DNA of 64,000 nucleotides, from contig NZ_BMJA01000001.1 of assembly GCF_014642835.1 (NCBI RefSeq), forward strand, positions 688,540-752,539, read 5' to 3'. The translations under genes and the position numbers were made by a program. The DNA is from Dyella nitratireducens (GTDB lineage: Bacteria > Pseudomonadota > Gammaproteobacteria > Xanthomonadales > Rhodanobacteraceae). The notes under the pieces were generated by a model. That model worked only from the letters and a program-made list of their open reading frames with translations, made no database searches and had not been told where the DNA came from. Below are positions 18,677-27,431 of the stretch, one piece after another. How positions within the stretch are numbered: the stretch's first letter is position 1; each line of letters opens with the position of its first letter.

Positions 18677-21600
18677 TCACTGCTCCGTGGGCGCCAAGCG
18701 TGGAAAATCCGGCACGGTCAGGGCCACCATTGCCTTGCTGGCGGGATCGCGCGCAGACGCTTTCAACGTCAGATAGAACTGCGCCTTGCCGGTACCAGAC
18801 GGCGCGCCGGCACCTGCGGGTTGCTGCACAGGCACTTGGAACTGCAACAGCTGCTGTGCGGGATCGAGTGCGTTCGTACTCGCACTGGATTTATGCAGAT
18901 CACACAAACGCAACAGCGCCCATGCGCCACTGACCTGGAACTCGCTGTGATAGCCGCTTACATGCAGATCGGATTGATTGGCATCGGGCAATGGCTTGTA
19001 GCGCGACAGATCCGCCCATTGCAGATCCAGCGCGACCGGATCACCAACATTCCAGTTCACCGTGGTGGCAGTACCCGGCCAGCTGGCGCTGCTGTTGCCT
19101 GCTTGCAAGGTCCAGTGAATCATTTGGTTGCTATAAGGCGAATCAGCCGGCAAGGCACGGAAGCCTACGTCCAGCGATATCGGCGCACTTTGTGGTGCAG
19201 CAAGCAGGTTGCCGGCGAAGAAAGCCTGCACTGCATCCAGCTGATTGATGAAGCTTCTAATGCGCGACGCCTCCGCGCTCTTGGTGCTGGCGAGCCAGTT
19301 CTCCAGGGTGGGTTTTTCATTGGCGTAGTAGACAAAAAAAGCTTTCACTACCGCCGGGGATACATCCAGCGCATCGGGTGGACCAAACGGATAGCGTCCA
19401 GCCAGCTGGCTGTTGAACAAGGTGGAGATGCGCACGAAGTGCAGCGCGGCGTCGCTGTCGCTATTGCCCATGCATGCCATCTGCGCCGTGCGCAGCGTCG
19501 CCATGCGGCGCTCGGAAAACAGATCATTGCCCGCTTGCGCGGGCACGTAAGCATTCAAGGCACTGGCGCAATTGTCGTAACTCATCGCCCCCAACTGCTT
19601 CAGGAAGAAGTCGTTGATCTGCGCTACCTGCCCCGCCGGATCGGCGAACTGCAACTGACGGTTGAGTTCAGCGATCGTGTTGGCCCAATACACGCCGGAC
19701 TGCGAGTTGCTGCGGCGACTGTCGTCGACACCATCCGAATTCTTCAGCAAGGTCACGAATGGCGCCGCGTAGCCTGCCAACACTTGCGCACGCGACAGCT
19801 GCCGGTTGAGATATGACTGCAAGACCGGCGCGCTACCCAGGTCGAACACCGGCGTGCCGCCGTCTTGCTGAGTCAGTATCGACGGATCGTACAGATGGCT
19901 TGATGCTGCCAGCCCCGAAATATCCAGCAGCATGTCGGCAGCGTAGTTACGCCCACACTGGTCCATCTCGCCGGCCAAATCATTCATGCCAAGCTGGCGC
20001 ATGCGCCGCAGAGATTCCAGGTAAGGCCCAATCGCTTGCGCAAAGTTGGCGCTTTCGGTGGCGAGCATCTGCTCCAGTGGCGATGTCGCGTCCAGGCCAG
20101 TATCAAGACTGACATCCATGTGCGTGCGCTGATTGCGTGCCAGGCTGTCGGCCAATGCCAGCTTCAACTGGCTGCGCGCCAACCGGTCAAATAGTGGCCG
20201 ATTATCCGCGGAAGTATTCAAGGGGCTGATATTGCGTTCGGCCGCGAACACCAGGTACTGGCGCATTTGCGTGGACAGCTCGCCAAAGGTGTCGCTGCGC
20301 CAGCCACTGGCACCGCCGTTGCAGTGATACGGCTGCGGCGAAGACAACTGCATATAGCCCAGATTGACCAGCGCCGTGAGTCCGCTGGCTTCTGCGGACA
20401 ACCCGGGATCGATGCCCTCCAACTGCTGCGTGTCTGAATTCACCACGAACAGGGCTCCATAGGGTGGCAGCGATGCGCTGCGCAAGATATTCACCGCAGG
20501 CAGGTAGCACTCTTGCGTGCTGAAGCGATCCAGACCGGCGCGCAGGCTGGGATCGTAATGATGCGTATTGATCAGTACATCCAGCTCCGACTTCAAGGTG
20601 CGCGCGACGAATGAGCAGGGGTTCAAGGTGGGCGTGGAGGTCAGCCACGAGCCGCGTATCCAATCCATCCATGCATTGAACCGGTGCAGCTGCGGAAGTA
20701 TCGGTGGCTTGTCTTCCTGTAACGCAGCCAATAGCGGAATGCCAGCCTTCAGCCGTTGCAGCAGCAGTTGCCGTGACTGCAGGGCCAACATGTTCAATTC
20801 GCGGATCACCCGCGCACGACGCTCCGCCGTCATCCGCGGCGGATCAGGGTAGCTGGCTTTCACCAAAGCATCAGCAAGGATGTTATTGCTGGTAAGCAGA
20901 GGCGAAGGCAAAGGCTTGCCGTAGATGTAGTCGGCCAGCTCGCTGAAATCCTCCAGCATGCGCTGGCGGTCGAGCTCCGAACCCGTGCGTGACACATATG
21001 CGAAGCGATCCAGCTGGTCTTCCAGATTGACCAGATCAGCCAGCAATTGCCTTACCTGGTTCAGCAACCGCAGGTCCGCCGTGGCCGGCGCCTCATCATC
21101 ACTGCCGGTCTGCAACGTCACCGACGACAACGCATCGATCTGCTTTTCCAGGCTACATGCCATCGATGGCAGGATCACCTTCCGCAGCGCCTGCGCAGCA
21201 ACTACATCGCGAATGCCCTGGTTGACCCTGCGATCCACCCATGACAGTGGAATCGCCAGATAGCGCGTGCGCGTGTCCAGCGAGGCTACCTCTTCCATCA
21301 ACGGATAGACATCGTCCTTGCTCAGGCAGCCAAGCTGCGCCAGGCGCCTGCTGCTCACCGACACGTCGACGATAGTGTCATGCAAGACCTGGGCTTGTGC
21401 ATTCACCCGCGCCGCGGTCCAGGGCAAGGCAATCGCCAGTACGGCAGCAGTCCCGATCAGGCCCAGTTGCAAACGGCGGATCAGCTGGTTGCGCAACAAC
21501 AACCCTTTTTGCGTGCGCTGTGCGAGTCGCTGCTCGGCAAACACTTTCTGCGCCATCAGTTGTTCGACGAAGGCGACATCCTTGCGCGCTGCCGGCACCT

Positions 21601-22615
21601 GACTCTCGGTGGCGTGAAGGCCGACGACGCCGGTGAAATAGATACCGCGGCAAAACGCGCGCGTTTCATAGGCGTCCGTGCGAAACAGCTCGCCCAGAAA
21701 AGTATTCAGTGGCGGTAACAGTCCGCGCATATACAGCGGGAACAGAAAGAAATTGTCCGCATCGTCGATGGTGTCGCGCTGCGTGGCTGCCTCCAGCACT
21801 AAGGCACGGAACCCATCGATGAGCCGGTCGAACGCCTTGCCCACCCATTCGGCGGGGGTGCCGTTGTCATCGATGGTGGGGCTGGACCAGCCCACGATCT
21901 CGCGATAACGCGACTCCGGCTGCGCCCGCCAGAACGCATCGAAACCCTGCACGGCATCGCAATGGCTGACCACCACATACACCGGCAACGCGAACGCATA
22001 GGCATCCTGTAATTCGCACAGACGTGCAAAGGCGTGCTGCCCCATCGCTTTCCACTGCGCCTGACCGGCGGCAAGCAGCCGCGCAACGGAGATCACCCAG
22101 ACCACGCCATCCAGGGCGCGGTCGGGACGCAGGCTGTCGATATCGGCCAGCAGGTTGGGCCAGCGCGCATCGCTGGCCGCGCCGGGTTCGCCGATCGTGC
22201 CTTGTGGATCGATCAGGATGCCGCGTTGAAGAAAATGGCATGTCGCATCGGGCAAGACGGCACGCAACCAATCTTCTTGCTTGGTATTGCGCTGCAGGCG
22301 TGCGTGCTGCAGGGATTCAGGAATCGATGCGGCGAGACTGCTTTTGCCATCGCCGGGAAAGCCCATCAGCAATAGCCAAGAGCTTTGGTAGCGCCAGTCG
22401 CGGCGGGCGATCAGATAACGCCAGCCACGGTCGATCAGGCGCCAGGCGTTATGGATGATGGTGCGCAGCCGCTGCCAGAAGTCACTCACGTCCTTGGCGG
22501 TGGGACGCGGGAGCCGTTTGATGCCGTCGCGGAGCAGCTTGAGGCTGCGCTGGGGCAGCACCGGCACCAGGACAATGGTAGCGAGCAACAGCAATGTCAG
22601 CGCAAGAATGATCAT
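18677..22615 (-). CDS. tssM: Type VI secretion system membrane protein TssM (IcmF family)
   Basis: 1312 residues, within the normal TssM size. An N-terminal hydrophobic helix ('ILALTLLLLATIVLVPVLP') is followed by a cytoplasmic domain with Walker A 'GFPGDGKSS'. Another transmembrane helix follows near residue 390 ('LGLIGTAAVLAIALPWTAA'), then a long periplasmic domain that contacts TssJ. TssM with TssL and TssJ forms the trans-envelope channel. The intact P-loop suggests the ATPase-type subgroup. It is flanked by tssL upstream and tssA downstream with almost no spacing. Confidence 0.95.
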   Translation of the reverse strand: MIILALTLLLLATIVLVPVLPQRSLKLLRDGIKRLPRPTAKDVSDFWQRLRTIIHNAWRLIDRGWRYLIARRDWRYQSSWLLLMGFPGDGKSSLAASIPESLQHARLQRNTKQEDWLRAVLPDATCHFLQRGILIDPQGTIGEPGAASDARWPNLLADIDSLRPDRALDGVVWVISVARLLAAGQAQWKAMGQHAFARLCELQDAYAFALPVYVVVSHCDAVQGFDAFWRAQPESRYREIVGWSSPTIDDNGTPAEWVGKAFDRLIDGFRALVLEAATQRDTIDDADNFFLFPLYMRGLLPPLNTFLGELFRTDAYETRAFCRGIYFTGVVGLHATESQVPAARKDVAFVEQLMAQKVFAEQRLAQRTQKGLLLRNQLIRRLQLGLIGTAAVLAIALPWTAARVNAQAQVLHDTIVDVSVSSRRLAQLGCLSKDDVYPLMEEVASLDTRTRYLAIPLSWVDRRVNQGIRDVVAAQALRKVILPSMACSLEKQIDALSSVTLQTGSDDEAPATADLRLLNQVRQLLADLVNLEDQLDRFAYVSRTGSELDRQRMLEDFSELADYIYGKPLPSPLLTSNNILADALVKASYPDPPRMTAERRARVIRELNMLALQSRQLLLQRLKAGIPLLAALQEDKPPILPQLHRFNAWMDWIRGSWLTSTPTLNPCSFVARTLKSELDVLINTHHYDPSLRAGLDRFSTQECYLPAVNILRSASLPPYGALFVVNSDTQQLEGIDPGLSAEASGLTALVNLGYMQLSSPQPYHCNGGASGWRSDTFGELSTQMRQYLVFAAERNISPLNTSADNRPLFDRLARSQLKLALADSLARNQRTHMDVSLDTGLDATSPLEQMLATESANFAQAIGPYLESLRRMRQLGMNDLAGEMDQCGRNYAADMLLDISGLAASSHLYDPSILTQQDGGTPVFDLGSAPVLQSYLNRQLSRAQVLAGYAAPFVTLLKNSDGVDDSRRSNSQSGVYWANTIAELNRQLQFADPAGQVAQINDFFLKQLGAMSYDNCASALNAYVPAQAGNDLFSERRMATLRTAQMACMGNSDSDAALHFVRISTLFNSQLAGRYPFGPPDALDVSPAVVKAFFVYYANEKPTLENWLASTKSAEASRIRSFINQLDAVQAFFAGNLLAAPQSAPISLDVGFRALPADSPYSNQMIHWTLQAGNSSASWPGTATTVNWNVGDPVALDLQWADLSRYKPLPDANQSDLHVSGYHSEFQVSGAWALLRLCDLHKSSASTNALDPAQQLLQFQVPVQQPAGAGAPSGTGKAQFYLTLKASARDPASKAMVALTVPDFPRLAPTEQ

Positions 22616-22648
22616 GGCGCTAGGTGGCGTGCCGGCAGAAAGGCGCGC

Positions 22649-23407
22649 TCATGTCGTGCTCCCGATCACGTTGAGCAGCGACCACGTCAGCATCAGCCAC
22701 AACAGCGACGACAGGATCAGGTAGGCCACCGTGCCATAGGCCGCCCAGCGCAGCCACGGCGTCAATGCCGTGCGGGTGTTGTCGCGGTCATTCACTACGG
22801 TGTACTGGTAAGCCTGCGCGAACATGCGGCCGGTGTCGCCATCCAGCTTGCGTCCGCTGGCAAGCGGATACAGCTTGGTACGACAAGCGCGCAGCGCCGC
22901 CTGCCCTTCCATACCGCGATACATGCCCTGGAACCCAAGCTGCAGGGCCAGCAGATAGACCGCAGCCAGATCAGCGTCCAACGACGTGCGTTCGCGAATG
23001 CCCAGTTGCTCCCGCACATAATCGAAAAATTTCCGTCCCGCGATGCGCGTACCGGCGACCGCATGCTCCAGCAAATATTCGGGCCAGTATTCCGCCGATG
23101 GCCAGGACAGGTTGAGAATGAAAATCTCGTCCGCCAATGCCACCATCGCATAACGCGTGCGGCGATAGATCTCCATCTCCGCATCAGTGGCCTGCGCGGC
23201 GATGTCGTGCGAAAGTTTGTCGATGATCGCCCTCAACCGTTGCGAAATGCGCTCGGCAAGCTCCTGCGGTTCGATCGTCGCGTAGGGTTCACCCGGTTGC
23301 AGCAGGCGCACCACATCCTTGTTCTTGATCGCCAGCTTCAGCCGCGCCACCTCTTCGTAGAACGTGCCAAAACAGGTCAGAACGCGCGGCGATTCCGTCC
23401 CGGCCAT
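22649..23407 (-). CDS. tssL: Type VI secretion system membrane protein TssL (DotU/IcmH family)
   Basis: 252 residues from the ATG at 23407, which overlaps the tssK stop (TGATG); a GTG one codon earlier is possible. The cytoplasmic DotU domain is recognisable ('RYAMVALADEIFILNLSWPSAEYW', 'ILEHAVAGTRIAGRKFFD'-type block). The single C-terminal transmembrane helix is 'AAYGTVAYLILSSLLWLMLTW'. There is no OmpA-like peptidoglycan-binding extension, so anchoring to the wall must come from another protein. TssL links the membrane complex to the TssK baseplate. The gene is translationally coupled to tssK. Confidence 0.94.
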   Translation of the reverse strand: MAGTESPRVLTCFGTFYEEVARLKLAIKNKDVVRLLQPGEPYATIEPQELAERISQRLRAIIDKLSHDIAAQATDAEMEIYRRTRYAMVALADEIFILNLSWPSAEYWPEYLLEHAVAGTRIAGRKFFDYVREQLGIRERTSLDADLAAVYLLALQLGFQGMYRGMEGQAALRACRTKLYPLASGRKLDGDTGRMFAQAYQYTVVNDRDNTRTALTPWLRWAAYGTVAYLILSSLLWLMLTWSLLNVIGSTT

Positions 23408-24819
23408 CACGCGCTCCCCTGGGTGCGCTGCTGCGTGCGCGGCAAATACAGCGTGATGCCGGCTGGAACGTTGTCGTCAGGTTCACCCAGGATCACCAGC
23501 ATGGCGCCGTCCATGATCAATGGGCGCTTGGTCTGCGCATCCACCTCGATGCTGCCGTTCTCGATTTCGTATACATAGGCGCCGGGCCGCAGGTTGAGCG
23601 CCGTCACCGTGGCGGCATTGGCCGCCTGCGGTGTGGCACCAGGGAAGCGGCGGCGCACCAGCAGATAGATCAAATCCTCGGTGGCGGTGCGTGCGCCGCT
23701 CAGCCATTGGTTCAAATGGCTGCCGTTCTGTCCTTGGCGCGGACGCAGCTCGATCAGCAGTTTGTCGGTTGCTATACCGGATGGGAGCTGGCAGCGGAAA
23801 CCTGCGGCGCCCACCTGCTCGAAATCGATCGCGGTGTAGCCGGCATTCAAGCGCGCCAACTGCTTCTGCACATAGTCGATGCCGATACGGAATGCCGGCA
23901 TGCATTGCTCGTGCGCATAGGCAGCCAGCGCGGGCGGCGGCTCGGCGCTGGCGACGGCGGCGGTCAACCCCACCAACTGCGCCAACGCCTTGTACAAATC
24001 ATAAGGATGCGTGATGTCGGCCTGCAGCAGCACGTCGAACAGCGGCATGCCCGCTACCAGCTGACGCGCCGCCATGACTTGCGGATTGGCATCGCCCGTG
24101 AAACGCGCATCACTGCGGTCGGTGAGACGAAGCCCCAGCAATTCGCGGTATTTGATCCAGACCGCTTCGGAAAGCTTTTTCAGCAAGACGTGCAAACCGC
24201 TTTCGCCTTGAAAGGCACAGGCAGCCATGCGCAGCATGGGCGGGTGATAATCCGTCAGATGCACGCCGCGCGCGTCACCTTGCAGTTCCAGTAGCGGCAT
24301 GGCGCAGTAGCTGCGCGCCACTGCTTCACCTGCAACCAGGCTGATGCACGGACGCAAGCGGTCCACCGCGATATCGTCGCCACCGGTCGTTTCGTCCGCC
24401 TCCAGTTGCCCCTGCTCAACGGTGTAACGCTGCATATCGCCGATATTGCTGGCCGCGCCTTTGCCGCGCACCGGAACGCGCAGTTGCACGAATACCTTCT
24501 TCTCGGTATTCCAATCGTGCCTGGACAAATCCAACGTCAACGGCTGCGGCGCGTAATGGCCGGGATATTCCACCAGCAAGCCGTCCGGCATCACGCAACG
24601 CAGGCGATCGATGATCACCTTGCCCTTCACCAGTTCCGTGGCATCCACCGCCATGTCCAGCACGCCCCAGCACCAGGGCTGCAACACCGACATGTAGTGA
24701 TGCAGCAACCGTCCCCAGTAAATATCGTTTTGCTGGAAATGTTGCGGCGACAGCAACATGCCTTCCGACCACGAAATCGCTTCGGGAAACAAAGGCGGAT
24801 TGTCGGGCAACATGTTCAT
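23407..24819 (-). CDS. tssK: Type VI secretion system baseplate protein TssK
   Basis: 470 residues, the usual TssK length. The start 'PEAISWSEGMLLSPQHFQQNDIYW' is the family signature. TssK is the trimeric adaptor that docks the baseplate wedges (TssE, TssF, TssG) on TssL/TssM. The middle contains 'PCISLVAGEAVARSYCAMPLLEL' and the C-terminal head domain ends near 'RPLIMDGAMLVILGEPDDNVPAGI'. It begins 4 bases after tssJ ends and its stop overlaps the tssL start, consistent with coupled translation in one operon. Confidence 0.95.
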   Translation of the reverse strand: MNMLPDNPPLFPEAISWSEGMLLSPQHFQQNDIYWGRLLHHYMSVLQPWCWGVLDMAVDATELVKGKVIIDRLRCVMPDGLLVEYPGHYAPQPLTLDLSRHDWNTEKKVFVQLRVPVRGKGAASNIGDMQRYTVEQGQLEADETTGGDDIAVDRLRPCISLVAGEAVARSYCAMPLLELQGDARGVHLTDYHPPMLRMAACAFQGESGLHVLLKKLSEAVWIKYRELLGLRLTDRSDARFTGDANPQVMAARQLVAGMPLFDVLLQADITHPYDLYKALAQLVGLTAAVASAEPPPALAAYAHEQCMPAFRIGIDYVQKQLARLNAGYTAIDFEQVGAAGFRCQLPSGIATDKLLIELRPRQGQNGSHLNQWLSGARTATEDLIYLLVRRRFPGATPQAANAATVTALNLRPGAYVYEIENGSIEVDAQTKRPLIMDGAMLVILGEPDDNVPAGITLYLPRTQQRTQGSA

Positions 24820-24823
24820 GGCG

Positions 24824-25297
24824 CTACCTGCCCTCGCTGATTTGAATTTGCGCGGCGGCCAGCCAGATCACCGCATGGCGGTATTGGGTGATGTCGAACC
24901 GCGCCTGGCCGTCGGCGGATAGATAGTCAGCAAAGCCATACACCGCCGCAGCGTCGCCGGCACGCTTTGGCAACGACACCGGCACGACGACGGTGGCGGG
25001 TGGCACCTGCAAGGACACCACGTCGACCGATTTCCCCAGGCCATTGAGCAGCGCCGCTTTTTGCGCAAACCATTCCGGCCCCGTCTTGGGCAATAACGCG
25101 ATGCTGTTTTTGTCATAGACGAAAACCAGATCCAGCGCCGTCGCCGAATCGAGATTGGCACCGGGTGGCGCGGCCACACGCACGCTGGACAGGCTGGTAG
25201 TGGGTGCGCGCCATGGATTCAATTTCTTGACCATGCTGCACGACGTCGCGAGCGCGAGCGCCATCAGCAATACAAAGCCGGCGCGCAAGCCGGACAT
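24824..25297 (-). CDS. tssJ: Type VI secretion system outer-membrane lipoprotein TssJ
   Basis: 157 residues with a lipoprotein signal peptide: hydrophobic 'FVLLMALALATSC' with the lipobox cysteine at residue 20. The mature part has the TssJ/SciN beta-sandwich pattern, including 'ALDLVFVYDKNSIALLPKTGPEWF' and 'VVSLQVPPATVVVPVSLP'. TssJ anchors the TssM periplasmic domain to the outer membrane. The ATG at 25297 overlaps the stop of the PAAR-like gene (TGATG); a TTG one codon earlier is less likely. Position between the spike genes and tssK supports the call. Confidence 0.93.
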   Translation of the reverse strand: MSGLRAGFVLLMALALATSCSMVKKLNPWRAPTTSLSSVRVAAPPGANLDSATALDLVFVYDKNSIALLPKTGPEWFAQKAALLNGLGKSVDVVSLQVPPATVVVPVSLPKRAGDAAAVYGFADYLSADGQARFDITQYRHAVIWLAAAQIQISEGR

Positions 25298-25695
25298 CAA
25301 CGCATCACCAGTACCGTCGGCTGCGCTGGGGTGAGCGCAACACCAACGATATTCGGCAACAAACCATTCTGGCCAAACACGCTGGCCAGGTGCGTGGCCG
25401 GCATGCCGCCCACGAAAACCGCAAAGCTGCCCAGGATGCCGCGAAACGGCCCCATCACCAGATGCGATACCACCCCGCCCTCCACGCCGGCGTTGTCGCC
25501 ATTGCTCATGCTGCCGATGGTGACGATGTTTTCCGCCAGGCCGCCGCAGATGATCACCTGGAATTGCGCGGGAATGTCCATGGTGGACAACGCGATGTTG
25601 GGGAAAGGCATGGGCACCGGTACACCGAGCACAGGCACAAAGCAGACGTCGGGGAAGGCGAAGATGAGCACGGCCAGGATGGTGTTGATGGGCAT
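25297..25695 (-). CDS. DUF4150 PAAR-like spike-tip protein
   Basis: 132 residues from the ATG at 25695 ('MPINTILAVLIFAFPDVCFVP'), preferred over an upstream TTG because DUF4150 proteins begin this way. The family is PAAR-like and is thought to cap the VgrG trimer and carry or recruit effectors. Conserved features are the 'PMPFPNIA' stretch, 'SNGDNAGVEGGVVSH' and the closing 'NIVGVALTPAQPTVLV'. No C-terminal toxin domain is attached. It is grouped with DUF3540 and DUF2169 genes, a recurrent trio near VgrG. The stop overlaps the tssJ start. Confidence 0.85.
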   Translation of the reverse strand: MPINTILAVLIFAFPDVCFVPVLGVPVPMPFPNIALSTMDIPAQFQVIICGGLAENIVTIGSMSNGDNAGVEGGVVSHLVMGPFRGILGSFAVFVGGMPATHLASVFGQNGLLPNIVGVALTPAQPTVLVMR

Positions 25696-25769
25696 GAGTG
25701 GTTGTCCGTTTTTCAATCAGGTGTGTGTTGCCTGCCTCTTCGCTCGAAAGCGAAGACAGTGCGCATTTG

Positions 25770-26324
25770 CTATCCCAAACTCACCCGCTCTGCATCAATC
25801 TTGGCGTCCTGCCTTGCGGTTACGATGGCGTGCTCCCCATGTAGCCGCAGCAATTGCCGCGCATCGAGCAGAAACCGATCCACCTGCCCCACGCAGTTTC
25901 GCGCGGTGTGCACCAGCGATTCGACTGCACTGGTGAACACATCACGTGCGCGCAAGGACAGCGCACCTTGCGCGGCGGTGATCTCCACCTCATGCGCTGC
26001 ACGCAAGGCAATCGTCTGCGTTGCCGCGACATCGACCCGGCTCTGGCGGATCGACAAGCTGTCCGCGCCCGGCACTGTCAGCGTGGCGTTGTGCCGTTCG
26101 GTACGCGCAAGCACATGCAGCACGTAATGGCTTTCATCGGCCATGCACACCAGCAGCACGCGGTCGCCAGGCTGGGGTGTGATCAAACACGACGTGGCCT
26201 GCCGCGCGGAACGTCCGTCATCAAGGCGCCAATGATCATCACTCAGCGCTTCGTGGATCACGGCTTCAGATAGTTGCGGGCTGTTGCGCTGGCGCGTCAG
26301 GCTGCGGCGAGAGGTGGCAAACAT
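25770..26324 (-). CDS. DUF3540 T6SS-associated protein
   Basis: 184 residues. An AAGGAG site sits 8-9 bases before the ATG at 26324, which is preferred over the ATG two codons earlier that is too close to it. The sequence contains 'PQPGDRVLLVC', alternating strands around 'LSIRQSRVDVAATQTIALRAAHEVEITA', and a helical end 'VGQVDRFLLDARQLLRLHGEHAIVTARQDAKIDAERV'. This resembles the C-terminal DUF2345-like strand repeats of VgrG proteins. DUF3540 proteins occur with DUF2169 and DUF4150 in T6SS loci and probably act in effector loading or spike assembly; the mechanism is unknown. Confidence 0.75.
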   Translation of the reverse strand: MFATSRRSLTRQRNSPQLSEAVIHEALSDDHWRLDDGRSARQATSCLITPQPGDRVLLVCMADESHYVLHVLARTERHNATLTVPGADSLSIRQSRVDVAATQTIALRAAHEVEITAAQGALSLRARDVFTSAVESLVHTARNCVGQVDRFLLDARQLLRLHGEHAIVTARQDAKIDAERVSLG

Positions 26325-26342
26325 AGTCATATCTCCTTGAAT

Positions 26343-27431
26343 TCAAGAAAGAGCGAGGGCTCGGCGCTCGGCCAGCAACCGTGCAGATGAAGTGCCGCGC
26401 AAACGTTTTCGCCGCGACAGAAACAAATTCACCCAACGGAAACGGGTGTTATGCCAGCTGCCATAAGCCAGATCGGCGCGACCGAAATTGACGCGGTGCC
26501 CGCTGGCATGATCGAAGTGCGCATAGCGCAACAAGGCGCGCGAAAAATCCACCTTGCTGAAACGTGCGTGGCTCCACACGCTTTGATTGGCCAGCGCACC
26601 TGACAAGTCGACGTTTTTCAGCGTCACCGATGACGCATTCAGGTTTTCGCAACGCAGGCTGCGCGCGTCAACGTGCTCCAACGTTGCTTCCAACAACAAG
26701 GCACTCGACAGATCGGCACCACGCAATTGCGTGTGCAGAAAGCGGGCCTGGCGGCAATTGCTTTCGCGTAAATCCGCATCGCGCAGGTCGGTAGCGACAA
26801 AGCTCGCCCCATCGAGCTGGCAGCGGCGCAAGTTCAGCGCACGCAGATCCATGCCGTCGAAACAGGCTTTATGCAGCACGCAGGCTTCGGCGCTGAAGCC
26901 GTTTAGACGCAAGCCGCGGAAATCTACCCCAGGCAAGGCCGATTGCGACAGTTTGGCGTCTTCCAGGTTGACGCCGCCGAGCTGGCAGGAGCCGATCATG
27001 CATCGATGCCAGCTGCTGCGCGCCAGCGTGGCTGCACTGAGGTCGCAGCTGTGCAGGATGGTCATCGACAGGGCTGCATCCTGCCAGGCGCTATGCGTGA
27101 GCTTGCATTCGGCCAGTGCGGATCGCTCGACACGTGCGCCATGCCAGCGAGTACCACTGAGATCGCAACGGGTAAAGGTACAGCTGTCGAGGTTTGCGCC
27201 ATCCAGATTCGCACCGCTCAGGTCGCAATCGATAAAGCTCAAGGCCTGCAACTGGCTGCCGCGCAAAACGGCGCCACGCCATACGACGTTGCAGAACACC
27301 AATGGCTCAATGGTGCGACCGCTGCCGTCCAGTGCAGCCAGATCTACATCCTGCACCGGGCGACGGAGGCGCCGCAGGTGTTCGATGTCGGCCCAGCTAC
27401 CGATCGAGTGCCGATCACACGTCATGCTCAT
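26343..27431 (-). CDS. Pentapeptide-repeat protein of the T6SS cluster
   Basis: 362 residues from the ATG at 27431, which overlaps the upstream stop by 4 bases (ATGA). Most of the protein is pentapeptide repeats of the A(D/N)LxX type, for example 'LSGANLDGANLDSCTFTRCDLSGTRW' and 'ADLRESNCRQARF', predicted to fold as a right-handed quadrilateral beta-helix. It has no signal peptide. It is translationally coupled to a DUF2169 protein that itself ends in pentapeptide repeats, so the two probably form a long rod-like complex. Similar proteins accompany VgrG/DUF2169 sets and may serve as effector adaptors (inference). Confidence 0.85.
   Translation of the reverse strand: MSMTCDRHSIGSWADIEHLRRLRRPVQDVDLAALDGSGRTIEPLVFCNVVWRGAVLRGSQLQALSFIDCDLSGANLDGANLDSCTFTRCDLSGTRWHGARVERSALAECKLTHSAWQDAALSMTILHSCDLSAATLARSSWHRCMIGSCQLGGVNLEDAKLSQSALPGVDFRGLRLNGFSAEACVLHKACFDGMDLRALNLRRCQLDGASFVATDLRDADLRESNCRQARFLHTQLRGADLSSALLLEATLEHVDARSLRCENLNASSVTLKNVDLSGALANQSVWSHARFSKVDFSRALLRYAHFDHASGHRVNFGRADLAYGSWHNTRFRWVNLFLSRRKRLRGTSSARLLAERRALALS

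Noticed and set aside
18488-19816. A 442-residue plus-strand open frame
   Set aside because: It is antisense to tssA/tssM and has no recognisable features.
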